DNA of 64,000 nucleotides from Bifidobacterium callimiconis (lineage in GTDB: Bacteria; Actinomycetota; Actinomycetes; Actinomycetales; Bifidobacteriaceae). The translations under genes were made by a program, and so were the position numbers. Shown piece after piece: positions 9,360 through 17,795 of this stretch. Under the pieces are notes generated by a model. That model saw nothing but the letters and a program-made list of their open reading frames with translations. It made no database searches and had not been told where the DNA came from. The DNA is taken from contig NZ_QXGJ01000009.1 in NCBI RefSeq assembly GCF_003952005.1, forward strand, positions 1 to 64,000, read 5' to 3'. Numbering within the stretch: the stretch's first letter is position 1; each line of letters starts with the position of its first letter.

Positions 9360-9959
9360 ATGCGTATTATTGCTGGACGATTCAAGGGTTTTGAAATCAC
9401 CGCGCCGAAGACCGGCACCCGCCCCACCACCGACCGTGCCAAGGAGGCGATCTTCTCGCATCTCACGGCGATTGGCGTACTCGACGACGCGCGCGTGCTC
9501 GACCTGTTCGCCGGCACCGGCGCGCTCGGCATCGAGGCGCTGTCCCGTGGCGCGAAATCATTGGTCGCGGTGGAGTCGGCCGGTCCTGCGTCGGCGATGC
9601 TGGGCAAGTCGTTCGGCCGGCTGAAGCAGTCGCGCGCGTGGGAGTCCGACATATCGGCGCGCGTGATCAAGGCGAAGGCCGAGAAGTTCGCCGCCGGTGC
9701 GGCTGGCGGGCCGTTCGATCTCGTGTTCATCGACCCGCCGTACGCGTTCGACACCGATGACTGCAATGCGCTGCTGCGTGATCTGACCGCGAACGGCATG
9801 GTCGATCCGCAAGGCGTGATCATGCTGGAGCGTTCCGCGCGATCCGACGATCCCACGGCTCCGGAGGGTTGGGAAATCACGCAGGAGCGCACGTACGGCG
9901 AGACCGCCGTGTTCTATTTCGAGACCGTGATCGAGGAATCCGTCGACAACATGGAGTGA
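9360..9959 (+). CDS. rsmD: 16S rRNA (guanine-966-N2)-methyltransferase RsmD
   Basis: 199 residues from ATG 9360 (an in-frame ATG lies 9 bases earlier). MRIIAGRFKG and RPTTDRAKEAIFSHL are the RsmD N-terminal signatures. DLFAGTGALGIEALSRGA is the SAM-binding loop, and DPPY near residue 124 is the catalytic N-methyltransferase motif. The enzyme methylates G966 of 16S rRNA using S-adenosylmethionine. In actinobacteria rsmD often sits after recG, as here. It is convergent with trmD, with only four bases between the stop codons. Confidence 0.95.
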   Translation: MRIIAGRFKGFEITAPKTGTRPTTDRAKEAIFSHLTAIGVLDDARVLDLFAGTGALGIEALSRGAKSLVAVESAGPASAMLGKSFGRLKQSRAWESDISARVIKAKAEKFAAGAAGGPFDLVFIDPPYAFDTDDCNALLRDLTANGMVDPQGVIMLERSARSDDPTAPEGWEITQERTYGETAVFYFETVIEESVDNME

Positions 9960-9963
9960 GTGG

Positions 9964-10947
9964 CTAGCGGCGGGGGTGGGGGCCGGAGACGTTCCAGCCC
10001 AGGGCCATGAGGGTTTTGCGGTCGGCTTTGCTCATCGCCTTGCAGTCGAGCTCTTCCACCAGATCGGGGCGAATGCGCGTGGTGCGTTCCATGGCCTCGT
10101 CGCGACGGTAGCGGTCCACCTTGCCGTGATCTCCGCTGGTGAGCACGGGATCCACGGCGATGCCGCGCCACGTTGCCGGCTTGGTGAACTGGCGATGCTC
10201 GAGCAGCGGATCGCCGGTGTACGACTCCTCGACGATCGATTCGGGGTTGCCCATGAATCCGGGCACGAGCCGCACGATTGCCTCGATCATGGCGGACACG
10301 GCCACTTCGCCGCCGTTGAGCACGTAGTCGCCGATCGAATATTCGCGTACCTCCACGCCCTGTCGCGCATAGTATTCCGGCACGCGCGCATCGATGCCCT
10401 CATAGCGACCGCATCCGAACACCAGGTGATCGGCGCGTGACAGTTCGGTTGCGTCGGCCTGCGTGAACAGTGGTGCCGACGGGTTGGGGAAGATCAGGAT
10501 CGGCTTGGGGGAGTCGGTCGTTGCCTCGGTTGACGCGGAATCCGCAATAGTGGAGTCATCGGTGGAAGCGGCGGAGTCGGCGTCAACATCACCGGAATCG
10601 TTGGAATCATCGACGCTTTCGGTATCGTCGGCACTGTCGTTGGCATTGTCGTCCGTGCCGATCAGACGGAAATCGCGCGACTGCACGGGCTGACCGTCGT
10701 CGTCGAACGACACGGGAACCAGACCCATGACGTCGTCGAGGCACTGCGCCCACACCTCGGGCTTCATCACCATGCCGGCGCCGCCGCCGACCGGGGTGTC
10801 GTCCACGGAATGATGCACGTCATGCGTCCAATCACGCAGATTATGGGCGGTCACGCTGAGCAGCCCCTTGTCCTGGGCCTTGCCGAGCAGACTGAGCTTC
10901 AGCACGTCGAAGTACTCGGGAAACACGGAAACGATGTCGATACGCAT
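9964..10947 (-). CDS. trmD: tRNA (guanine-37-N1)-methyltransferase TrmD with acidic insert
   Basis: 327 residues. [34 protein letters not shown] and [11 protein letters not shown] are the SPOUT-fold signatures that form the trefoil-knot SAM site; [16 protein letters not shown] and the helical C-terminus follow. The enzyme methylates G37 of tRNAs and prevents frameshifting. It is 60-90 residues longer than common TrmD because residues about 98-147 are a Ser/Asp/Ala/Thr low-complexity insert placed between the early substrate loop and the SAM-binding half. The frame is open far upstream, but MRIDIV is the family start. Usually trmD follows rimM; here about 6 kb of sugar genes separate them. Confidence 0.95.
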   Translation of the reverse strand: MRIDIVSVFPEYFDVLKLSLLGKAQDKGLLSVTAHNLRDWTHDVHHSVDDTPVGGGAGMVMKPEVWAQCLDDVMGLVPVSFDDDGQPVQSRDFRLIGTDDNANDSADDTESVDDSNDSGDVDADSAASTDDSTIADSASTEATTDSPKPILIFPNPSAPLFTQADATELSRADHLVFGCGRYEGIDARVPEYYARQGVEVREYSIGDYVLNGGEVAVSAMIEAIVRLVPGFMGNPESIVEESYTGDPLLEHRQFTKPATWRGIAVDPVLTSGDHGKVDRYRRDEAMERTTRIRPDLVEELDCKAMSKADRKTLMALGWNVSGPHPRR

Positions 10948-11053
10948 AATAGGCAAGCCTACCGTCTGCGCCCGAACTCCCATTCCTTCCCGCCTGGCAC
11001 CCCTCTTCTCCGCCTTCTTGAAGAGAGAAGGCGGCCGTGCCCATCTCTCTTCC

Positions 11054-11101
11054 CCTTCCCCTTGAGGGGAAGGTGGCACGCGAAGCGTGACGGATGAGGT
11101 G
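11054..11101 (+). repeat. Composite palindromic repeat, copy 1
   Basis: A CCTTCCCCTTGAGGGGAAGG palindrome is followed by a second stem (CACGCGAAGCGTG) and the tail ACGGATGAGGTG. The same layout recurs near 20288, 20412 and 60118, with G/C-shifted versions near 13331, 17111, 22344 and 22416. Confidence 0.85.
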
Positions 11102-11226
11102 ACCGCGACGCAGTCGCGCACAACAGAACAAAACCCCACGCATCACGAATCGTCGTCCCGTGCCCATAAAACGTCGTGTTTTCGCCTTCCCAAAGCCTCG
11201 AATAGGGGCTATATTATCTTTCGTAA

Positions 11227-11257
11227 GCAACTTTAAAAAGTAAAAAACAAAAGTTGC
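11227..11257. promoter_or_regulatory. Operator candidate before the dehydrogenase operon
   Basis: ACTTTAAAAAGT at 11230-11241 is a near-perfect 12-base palindrome, nested in a wider inverted repeat GCAACTTT (11227-11234) and AAAGTTGC (11250-11257). A palindrome differing at one base lies before the araC-type gene at 15667-15678. It sits about 14 bases after a possible -10 (TATATT, 11210-11215), the place expected for a repressor site. Which of the two local regulators binds is inference. Confidence 0.55.
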
Positions 11258-11372
11258 GAACGCGGCGAGAAAGCACCCGGACGTCGGGCGGCCGACGAAC
11301 CGGAACATAACAGCAAACCGATTACACGATCAACAACAACGGGAAACCTTCCCACAGAACAAAGGAGTTGCC

Positions 11373-12434
11373 ATGGAAGGAATGATGAAGGCGGCCTACC
11401 TGCCCGGAAACAGCACGGTCGATCTGCGCGAGATCCCGATCCCGAAGCCCGGCTACGGCCAGGTGCTCGTCAAGATGAAGGCGTCCACCATCTGCGGCAG
11501 CGACATCCGTGCCATCTACCGCGAGCATACCGGCAAGGGTCCGGAGGGCTACCAGAACAAGGTCGCCGGTCACGAGCCGTGCGGTCAGGTCGTCGAGGAA
11601 GGCCCGGGTGTGCGCCGTTTCAAGGCCGGTTCCCGCGTGATCGTCTACCACATCTCCGGCTGCGGACTGTGCCACGACTGCCGCATGGGCTACCAGATTT
11701 CCTGCTCCTCCCCGCTGCGTGCCGCGTACGGCTGGCAGCGCGACGGCGGCATGGAGGAATACGTGGTGTGCGATGAGAAGGACCTCATCGAGCTGCCCGA
11801 CGAACTGACCTACACCGACGGCGCTCAGGTCGCCTGCGGATTCGGCACCGTCTACGAAGGCATCGAGAAGATCGGCATCTCCGGCAACGATGCGGTGCTG
11901 GTCACCGGCCTCGGCCCGGTGGGTCTTGCCACCCTGATGCTGGCTCGCAAGCTCGGCGCGAACAAGCTCATCGGCGTGGAGAACAACCCCTACCGTCTCG
12001 AGCTCGCCCGCAAGATGGGCCTCGCGGACGTGGTCCTTGACTCCAACGAGAACACCGTCGACGAGATCCTCGACCTGACCGGCGGCCACGGCGTTGAGCG
12101 CGCCATCGACACCTCCGGCGCGGACCCGGCCCGCCAGATCGCCATTCGCGCCACCCGCGCCTGGGGACGCATCGCGCTCGTCGGCGAAGGCGGCACCGTG
12201 CACTTCAACCCGAGCCCGGATCTGCTGCACGGCCAGAAGACCATCTACGGCAGCTGGGTGACCAGCCTCGCCCGCATGGAGACCCTGGTCGAGGAACTGG
12301 TCCGCTGGAACCTGCACCCGGAGGATCTCGTCACCGACCGCTTCTCCATCGACGACGTGTCCAAGGCATACGAGCTGATGGACAAGGGCGAGTGCGGCAA
12401 GGTCGCCATCTGCTTCGACGAGGAACTCAAGTAG
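11373..12434 (+). CDS. Zinc-dependent medium-chain alcohol/polyol dehydrogenase
   Basis: 353 residues of the MDR superfamily, closest in style to threonine/sorbitol-type dehydrogenases. Catalytic zinc ligands are visible as Cys41 (TICGSD) and His67-Glu68 (AGHEP). The structural zinc lobe has Cys97, Cys100, Cys103 and Cys111. GLGPVGL near 172 is the NAD(P)-binding Rossmann loop. It should oxidise a sugar alcohol or sugar hydroxyl with NAD(P)+. A strong AAAGGAG precedes ATG 11373. It leads a cassette with a DUF4867 protein 24 bases downstream, then a GPH symporter, which points to uptake and oxidation of one carbohydrate; the identity of that carbohydrate is not deducible. Confidence 0.9.
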   Translation: MEGMMKAAYLPGNSTVDLREIPIPKPGYGQVLVKMKASTICGSDIRAIYREHTGKGPEGYQNKVAGHEPCGQVVEEGPGVRRFKAGSRVIVYHISGCGLCHDCRMGYQISCSSPLRAAYGWQRDGGMEEYVVCDEKDLIELPDELTYTDGAQVACGFGTVYEGIEKIGISGNDAVLVTGLGPVGLATLMLARKLGANKLIGVENNPYRLELARKMGLADVVLDSNENTVDEILDLTGGHGVERAIDTSGADPARQIAIRATRAWGRIALVGEGGTVHFNPSPDLLHGQKTIYGSWVTSLARMETLVEELVRWNLHPEDLVTDRFSIDDVSKAYELMDKGECGKVAICFDEELK

Positions 12435-12458
12435 TCACCCGTCGCAAGGAAATCAGCC

Positions 12459-13124
12459 ATGATTCTGCATAACGTACTCACCGAACCGGAGGCATTCGCG
12501 CCCTACGGACGTGTGCTGCCCGACGACTACGACTTCAGCCAGCTGATCGGCGTGCTCAACGAGAACACCGACGCGCCGGCCGACGGCGTGGTCTACGTGC
12601 CCAGCTTCGACAAACTCGAAGGCCTGCCCGTGTTCCTGGACCTGCGTGACCGCATCTTCGGCGGACTGACGATCCAGGCCGGCTACTGCAACGGAACCAA
12701 CACCACGCTCAATGCGCTGGAATGCCACCGCGGCATCGAGGTGCTGGTGGCCGCCGACGACATCGTGCTCATGCTTGGCAAGAAGCAGAACATCGAGATG
12801 AACGACGGCGACTACACGCTCGACACCTCCACGATCGAAGCGTTCCTCGTGCCGGCGGGCACGGCCGTGCTCTACTACGAGACGACCATGCACTACGCGC
12901 CGGCCACCACCAGAGGATCGTTCCGCACGGCGATCGTCCTGGTGGGGGGCACCAACACCGACAAGCCGCTCATCCACCCCGGCAACGAGGAGGACCGCAT
13001 CCTCTGGGCGCGCAACAAGTGGCTGCTCGCGCATCCGGACTCCCCGGAGGCGGCCGAAGGCGCTTACGTGGGGCTTAAGGGCAAGAACCTCGACCTCAAC
13101 GAGGATCTGACCATCCCCGCGTGA
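12459..13124 (+). CDS. DUF4867 family protein (cupin-like, carbohydrate-linked)
   Basis: 221 residues without signal peptide or membrane segment. The layout matches DUF4867 as I know it: an N-terminal FAPYGRVL, VYVPS, a GGLTIQAGYCNGTNTTLNALECHR block, DTSTIEAFLVPAGTAVLYYETTMHYAP and RNKWLLAHP. The His, Glu and Cys residues in the GYCNG...ALECHR and TMHYAP segments look like metal ligands of a cupin barrel, so an isomerase or epimerase role on a sugar is plausible but inferred. Members are found beside tagatose-, sorbose- or pentose-type genes in gut bacteria. An AAGGAAA site precedes the start; it is probably co-transcribed with the dehydrogenase. Confidence 0.8.
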   Translation: MILHNVLTEPEAFAPYGRVLPDDYDFSQLIGVLNENTDAPADGVVYVPSFDKLEGLPVFLDLRDRIFGGLTIQAGYCNGTNTTLNALECHRGIEVLVAADDIVLMLGKKQNIEMNDGDYTLDTSTIEAFLVPAGTAVLYYETTMHYAPATTRGSFRTAIVLVGGTNTDKPLIHPGNEEDRILWARNKWLLAHPDSPEAAEGAYVGLKGKNLDLNEDLTIPA

Positions 13125-13208
13125 TCCCCGCGTGAGTGGTCGATCGATCGGTGGGTGATGGTGATGGCGTGGCTGGGTGGGGTGAATGCCGGGCTGAGTG
13201 GTGTCTGA

Positions 13209-13260
13209 TCCCTCCCTCTGTCGTGGCTTCGCCCCGACATCTCCCTCCCTCGGAGGGAGA
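13209..13260 (-). repeat. Composite palindromic repeat, copy 2a (inverted)
   Basis: CCCTCCCTC, then a stem (GTCGTGGCTTCGCCCCGAC), then CTCCCTCCCTCGGAGGGAG. Order of parts is reversed relative to copy 1, so it lies on the other strand. Confidence 0.75.
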
Positions 13261-13330
13261 ACGCGATAAGGACGGGTCGTGGCTGACTCTCACTGTTCCT
13301 CCCCTGGAGGGAGAACGTTCCTTTGGGTGT

Positions 13331-13380
13331 GCTCCCTCCTTGGGAGGGAGCTGTCCGGCAACGCCGGACTGAGGGAGGGG
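13331..13380 (+). repeat. Composite palindromic repeat, copy 2b
   Basis: GCTCCCTCCTTGGGAGGGAGC palindrome, second stem GTCCGGCAACGCCGGAC, then the tail TGAGGGAGGGG. It faces copy 2a. Confidence 0.8.
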
Positions 13381-13580
13381 CCGCCCTCGTGCTTCGCGAT
13401 CCCGCACCTCGCAACCGCCCCACATTCCGTCATCAATCATCATTCCGCCCCCCTCGCAATCTCTCCTGAAGCATCTCCTTTCCTCACGGCTGCGGGCGAC
13501 AGCGCTCGCAGCCGTCTTTCCGTATCTCGTGCTCGACGGCGAGCCGGTGCGGTCCCTGTTCTTCGACGCAAAGAGGCATC

Positions 13581-15152
13581 ATGACAGCACAGCCCACATC
13601 CGTATCCGTTCCCACATCCCCGACGAACCCGCCCGATCCGACCGCGACCGTCGAATCGGTCACCCCCACGTCGGCCGCGGCGTCGGCGCAATCGCAGGCG
13701 CAAACCCAATCCAAATCCAACACCCGCAACTTCGTCTTCTATCTGCTCGGTCTGATCGGCCACGACGTCTTCTACTTCGGCTTCTCCCTCTACCTCATCA
13801 AATTCATCACCGGACCGCTCTTCGCCAGCGGCAGCAAATCATACGACGACCATATGGTCGCACTGATCTCCGGCATCATCATCGTGGTGCGCATCGTGGA
13901 ACTCGTCCTCGACCCGTTCCTCGGCACGCTGATCGACAACACACGCACGCCGATCGGCAAATTCAAGCCGTGGATCATCTCCGGCGGTCTGGTCGGATCG
14001 ATCAGCTTCGTCATGCTGTTCACCACGTTCGGCGGTGCGAACATCAATAATCCCGTGCTCTACGTGGTGCTGTTCACCGTATTCTTCCTGCTCATGGACT
14101 GCTCGTACTCGCTGTACGACATCTCCATGTGGTCCATGATCCCCGCGCTTTCCGACACCGCCGAAGGCCGCGGAACCGCCACCGCGGTGGGCCGACTGGG
14201 CGCCGGCGTGGGCCAGATGATCGTCACCGCCATGGTCATCCCGTCCGTGCTGCTCGGCGAAGGCTGGTTCGGCAGCGAGCGCCACGGTTGGCTGTTCTTC
14301 GCCGTGCTCGTGTTCCTGTTCGTCGCCTCGTCGGTGCTGCTCACCAGCTTCGGCATCAAGGAGGTGGAGTCGCCGCTGCGCGCCCACGCGGAGAAGACCA
14401 AGTTCAAGGACGTGTTCCGCATCATCTTCCATAACGACCAGCTGGCCTGGCTGTCGGTGGCGAGCCTGTGCTACTACTTCGCGCTCGCGCTCACCGCAGC
14501 GCTGATGACCTACTACTTCCAGTACATCTACGGTGATGCGGCCAGCTATTCGATGATCTTCGGTCCGGCCACGCTGTCGGCCGTGGTGTCGATCGCGTTC
14601 TATCCGTGGCTGATCAGCAAGTTTGAACGCAAGCCGATCCTGTTCGGTGCGCTTGGCGTGATGCTCGTCTCGTTCGTCGTGTTCTTCCTGGCGCCTACGA
14701 GCGTGGTGGTGATCGTGGTCGCGTCGGTTCTGTTCCTCTTCCCGCAGCCGATCATCTGGGCGTCGCTGACCCTGGCCCTCACCGACACGATCGAATACGG
14801 GCAGTGGAAGACGGGGGAGCGGCACGAAAGCCTGACCCTGGCGCTGCGTCCGATGCTCGACAAGTTCTCTGGTGCGCTGTCGAACGGCATTGTCGGTCTG
14901 GTGGCCGTGGCGTGCGGTATGACCGGCGCCGCCACGTTCGCCGACATCACGCCCGGCGGCCGGTTCCTGTTCAAGGCGATCATGTGCGGCGTGCCGGTGG
15001 TGCTGGTGCTGCTCAGCATGCTGGTCTACCACTGCAAGTTCACACTGACCATGGCCCGGCACGAGCAGATCGTCAAGGAACTTACCGAGGGCCTGTCTCA
15101 GGACGAGGGGCAGTTGGACGGGTCATCGCGCTCCGATACTGCGCAGGTGTGA
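13581..15152 (+). CDS. GPH-family sugar:cation symporter (MelB-like)
   Basis: 523 residues: a 50-residue Thr/Ser/Ala/Gln-rich cytoplasmic tail, then about twelve membrane helices. LIGHDVFYFGFSLYLIKFIT and the cytoplasmic loop DNTRTPIGKFKPWIISGG are typical of the glycoside-pentoside-hexuronide family, which couples sugar entry to H+ or Na+. DCSYSLYDISMWSMIPALS and EYGQWKTGERHE are further GPH motifs. It is probably the uptake system for the substrate of the dehydrogenase cassette. AAAGAGG precedes ATG 13581. Its last 71 bases overlap the 3' end of the convergent araC-type gene. Confidence 0.9.
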   Translation: MTAQPTSVSVPTSPTNPPDPTATVESVTPTSAAASAQSQAQTQSKSNTRNFVFYLLGLIGHDVFYFGFSLYLIKFITGPLFASGSKSYDDHMVALISGIIIVVRIVELVLDPFLGTLIDNTRTPIGKFKPWIISGGLVGSISFVMLFTTFGGANINNPVLYVVLFTVFFLLMDCSYSLYDISMWSMIPALSDTAEGRGTATAVGRLGAGVGQMIVTAMVIPSVLLGEGWFGSERHGWLFFAVLVFLFVASSVLLTSFGIKEVESPLRAHAEKTKFKDVFRIIFHNDQLAWLSVASLCYYFALALTAALMTYYFQYIYGDAASYSMIFGPATLSAVVSIAFYPWLISKFERKPILFGALGVMLVSFVVFFLAPTSVVVIVVASVLFLFPQPIIWASLTLALTDTIEYGQWKTGERHESLTLALRPMLDKFSGALSNGIVGLVAVACGMTGAATFADITPGGRFLFKAIMCGVPVVLVLLSMLVYHCKFTLTMARHEQIVKELTEGLSQDEGQLDGSSRSDTAQV

Positions 15153-15639
15153 TCTGCCTGACCGCACGGAACCGTCGGGTGAGCACATCCGCGCTGGCAT
15201 AGCCGCAGCGCTGCGCCACGCGGGTCACGCTCATGGTGGTGCCGGCGAGCAGTCGTTCGGCCTGACGTATGCGCAGCGTGTCGATGTACTGCTTCACCGT
15301 CATGCCGGTGCACACGTGGAAGCGACGTGACAGGTGGCTACGGTCCACGTTGATTCGACGGGCCACCTCACCCACATCGATCCGCGACGCGTAGTTGCAG
15401 TCGATGAATCTGATTGCGCGACGCACGATGTGATCGACGGGACGATCGTCGGGCAGGTCGGCCTCGGCGGAGCGCGGCGTCTGCTCGGCGATGACGGTGA
15501 TGCGTTCGACGAGCGAGGCGTCCACATGGGCGTCGAGGATGATTCCCTCGCCGTGTTCGCCGACGATCGTGAGACGGACGGTACGGGCAGCGTGGTCTGT
15601 CTGGGTGGAAGTCGTGTTCATGGTGGTGGTCATGGTCAT
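15082..15639 (-). CDS. AraC-family transcriptional regulator
   Basis: 185 residues, shorter than usual because the N-terminal sensor part is only about 70 residues. Two helix-turn-helix units occupy residues about 75-175: VGEVARRINVDRSHLSRRFHVCTGMTVKQYI and MSVTRVAQRCGYASADVLTRRFRAV, the second being the AraC signature. ATG 15639 is preceded by AAGGAGG at good spacing; a second in-frame ATG follows two codons later. It overlaps the symporter tail to tail and is divergent from the ROK gene. The short sensor region has no recognisable cupin, so the effector is unclear. A palindrome 28 bases upstream may serve for autoregulation. Confidence 0.88.
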   Translation of the reverse strand: MTMTTTMNTTSTQTDHAARTVRLTIVGEHGEGIILDAHVDASLVERITVIAEQTPRSAEADLPDDRPVDHIVRRAIRFIDCNYASRIDVGEVARRINVDRSHLSRRFHVCTGMTVKQYIDTLRIRQAERLLAGTTMSVTRVAQRCGYASADVLTRRFRAVRQITPAQYRSAMTRPTAPRPETGPR

Positions 15640-15666
15640 GTCGTCCTCCTTGACGTTTTGTAATAA

Positions 15667-15678
15667 ACTTTTAAAAGT
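15667..15678. promoter_or_regulatory. Operator candidate before the araC-type gene
   Basis: ACTTTTAAAAGT is a perfect 12-base palindrome within TAAACT-N9-AGTTTA. It matches 11230-11241 in 11 of 12 positions. A possible minus-strand -10, TATTCT (15689-15694), lies ten bases further upstream of the gene. Confidence 0.55.
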
Positions 15679-15788
15679 AGTTTAGAAAAGAATATCACAA
15701 ATCATCTGCAAAAGTGCCGGAACGTGGCAAAACCACTGTGCCGCTTCCGTACAATGAGAAATCAGCGAGTGACAAGGAGCGTTCGGCG

Positions 15789-17102
15789 ATGAGCATGGCG
15801 ATGAACAATCAGACGACATCAACACGACCGGCATCGCGAATACGAACGATGCCGTCACAAACCGGCCCGATGACGGCGTCGGCGTCGGCCGTGGCATCGA
15901 CTGCCGCGGCATCGAAATCCGAGACCACCAAACTCGCCAAACGTCAGATGATCCTCGACTACCTCTACACGCACAAGAAGGGATCCCGACAGGACATCGC
16001 CTTGGCCGTGCCATGCAGTCTGCCCATCATCGCGCAGAATCTCGCCGTGCTCGAGGACGAAGGCCTGATCCAGCGCACCGGATTCCTCACCTCAACCGGC
16101 GGCCGCAAGCCGCAGAACTACGCGTTCATTCCCGAAGCCCGCATCGCAGTAGGCGTATCCGTGTTCTCCGACGGCATGGACCTGTGCGCGGCCGACCTCG
16201 ACGGGCGACGACTCGCCTTCACCCACGTTCGACTTGCCTACGAAAACAGCGCGCGATTCTACGACGCCGCGTGCAACAAGATCGAGGACTTCATCAACGC
16301 GCTCGCCGGCAGGGAACGCGAGGCGCTTGCCGAACAGGCGCAGACCGACGGCGGCGACGTTGCCGCAGTGCCGTTCGATGCGCATCGTGTGCTCGGCGTC
16401 GCGTTCTCCGTACAGGGTCGCGTCTCGCCGGATGGCGAGCAGATCACGTTCGGTGGCATTCTAGGCAATACCGGTCTGTCCGTCGCGCCGTTCGCCGCAC
16501 GGCTGCCCTATCCGTGCCAGTTCATCCACGATTCGTATTCGGCGGCCAGCACTGAGGTCTGGTTTGATCCCACGGTCAGCGACGCCTACTGCCTGTATCT
16601 CAACGAGCATGTGGGCAGTGCGGTGATCGTCGACGGGCGGGTTCGCCAGGGCACCGACCTGCGCAGCGGCAACTGCGAACATATGCGGCTCGTGCCCGGC
16701 GGGCGCGCCTGCTACTGCGGTCAGCGTGGATGCGTGGACGCGTACTGTTCGCGCGAGGCGTTGCTGGGGGAGAGTGGTACCGATCTTGACGAGTTCTTCG
16801 ATCGTCTGCATGCCGGTGACGAGACGTGCGTGAGACTGTTCAACGACTATCTGGATGCGTTGGCGCAGACGATCACCAACATGCGTATGGTGTTCAGCGT
16901 AGACGTGATTCTCGGCGGCGAGATCGCCAGACGATTCTCGGAGGCGGACATGCGCAGGCTCGCCGAGCGGGTGCGGGCGCTCGACCCGTTCCCCGAAAGC
17001 ACCGTGCAGCTGCGCAAGAGCGTGGACGAGGCCGAGCAGAGTACGCTCGGCGCTGCACTGCACTACATTCGCCGTTTCGTAGACGCCAACACCGGGCGAT
17101 GA
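15789..17102 (+). CDS. ROK-family transcriptional regulator
   Basis: 437 residues. A polar tail of about 45 residues precedes a winged helix (KRQMILDYLYTHKKGSRQDIALAVPCSLPIIAQNLAVLEDEGLIQRTG) and then an ASKHA/ROK fold. The ROK zinc motif CxCGxxGC is present at Cys308, Cys310 and Cys315. The kinase phosphate loop DxGGTxT is absent (GVSVFSDGMDLC instead), so this should be a sugar-responsive repressor like NagC/XylR and not a sugar kinase. AAGGAGC fixes the start at 15789, although the frame is open to 15714. It lies at the right end of the catabolic cassette and is convergent with rimM. Confidence 0.9.
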   Translation: MSMAMNNQTTSTRPASRIRTMPSQTGPMTASASAVASTAAASKSETTKLAKRQMILDYLYTHKKGSRQDIALAVPCSLPIIAQNLAVLEDEGLIQRTGFLTSTGGRKPQNYAFIPEARIAVGVSVFSDGMDLCAADLDGRRLAFTHVRLAYENSARFYDAACNKIEDFINALAGREREALAEQAQTDGGDVAAVPFDAHRVLGVAFSVQGRVSPDGEQITFGGILGNTGLSVAPFAARLPYPCQFIHDSYSAASTEVWFDPTVSDAYCLYLNEHVGSAVIVDGRVRQGTDLRSGNCEHMRLVPGGRACYCGQRGCVDAYCSREALLGESGTDLDEFFDRLHAGDETCVRLFNDYLDALAQTITNMRMVFSVDVILGGEIARRFSEADMRRLAERVRALDPFPESTVQLRKSVDEAEQSTLGAALHYIRRFVDANTGR

Positions 17103-17110
17103 TATCTGTG

Positions 17111-17161
17111 GCTCCCCTCCGTGGGAGGGGAGCTGGCCGCCGCAGGCGGACTGAGGGGAGG
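17111..17161 (+). repeat. Composite palindromic repeat, copy 3
   Basis: GCTCCCCTCCGTGGGAGGGG with AGC, then stem CCGCCGCAGGCGG, then ACTGAGGGGAGG. A partial copy, AGCTCCCCTCAGAGAGGGGAGC, follows at 17185-17207. The pair sits between the convergent ends of the ROK gene and rimM and could also end transcription. Confidence 0.82.
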
Positions 17162-17213
17162 ACTTGTGAGGGGATTAGCCTGACAGCTCCCCTCAGAGAG
17201 GGGAGCCTGGATA

Positions 17214-17792
17214 CTAGCGGTCCTGGAGGAGGCCGTTGGGGGGAGTGAGGACGAGGTAGCCCTCCTCCAAATCCACCTCAGGCACGATCTCCTCGACGAA
17301 GGGGACCAGTGATTCAGCACCGCTGGGCTCGGTGATCTGCAGCAGATCCTGCGCGGGACCGTCGATCACATCGGTCACCTTGCCGGCCACCACATACGAT
17401 CCAGCGGTGTCGGCATCGGCAGAGCTATCATCCGACTCGTAGATACGGGCCTCAAGACCAATAAGGTCCTCCATGTAGAACCCCCCATCCTCATCATCGT
17501 CGGAATACACGGGTTCCACATACAGATCGGTGCCGTTCAGCGCCTCCGACGCGTTACGGTCGGCAACGCCCTTGAACAACACGATCCAACGTTCCTTGAA
17601 TTTGCGTGACTTCGCGACCGTGAACTCACGGCCATCGCGGGTCAGCAGCACGGAACCGGGGGCGAAACGCTCCTCCGGTTCGTCGGTGAAGACACGGACG
17701 TTCACTTCGCCCTTCAGTCCCTGAGCGCGTCCGATACGGCAGACCCTCAGCAGCTCGCGCTGCTGAGGGTCCTCGTTATGCTGTTCAGCCAT
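17214..17792 (-). CDS. rimM: Ribosome maturation factor RimM
   Basis: 192 residues. LLRVCRIGRAQGLKGEVNVRVFTDEPEERF is the RimM N-terminal barrel signature. The PRC-barrel domain follows with DLIGLEARIYE, GKVTDVIDGPAQDLLQI and VPFVEEIVPEVDL. RimM binds S19 and assists maturation of the 30S head. The start lies four bases after the khpA stop, so translation is probably coupled. An acidic loop (DDSSADADT) sits inside the PRC domain. Confidence 0.95.
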   Translation of the reverse strand: MAEQHNEDPQQRELLRVCRIGRAQGLKGEVNVRVFTDEPEERFAPGSVLLTRDGREFTVAKSRKFKERWIVLFKGVADRNASEALNGTDLYVEPVYSDDDEDGGFYMEDLIGLEARIYESDDSSADADTAGSYVVAGKVTDVIDGPAQDLLQITEPSGAESLVPFVEEIVPEVDLEEGYLVLTPPNGLLQDR

Positions 17793-17795
17793 CGC

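Larger units (their letters stand above)
10948..11372. other. Divergent intergenic region between trmD and the dehydrogenase operon
   Basis: 425 bases without a gene. It holds a hairpin-forming CCGCCTTCT/AGAAGGCGG pair near 11010-11034, the palindromic repeat at 11054-11101, an AT-rich promoter-like stretch (possible -10 TATATT at 11210-11215) and a palindromic operator candidate at 11230-11241. Confidence 0.75.
13125..13580. other. Intergenic region with two palindromic repeats
   Basis: 456 bases between the DUF4867 gene and the symporter. It contains two copies of the CCCTCC/GGAGGG form of the composite repeat (13209-13260 and 13331-13380) with a third half-palindrome (CCTCCCCTGGAGGGAG) near 13297. 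No credible gene. The symporter may therefore have its own promoter or be read through the hairpins at reduced level. Confidence 0.75.

Noticed and set aside
11054..11101. Palindromic repeats considered as simple terminators
   Set aside because: The hairpins lack T-runs, have a second stem and fixed tail, and also occur in divergent and tandem spacers.
13839..15062. Long minus-strand open frame opposite the GPH symporter
   Set aside because: Extremely His/Arg/Glu-rich sequence produced by the reverse of membrane-protein codons; no ribosome site.
15789..17102. ROK protein considered as a sugar kinase
   Set aside because: The ATP phosphate loop is missing and an N-terminal winged helix is present.
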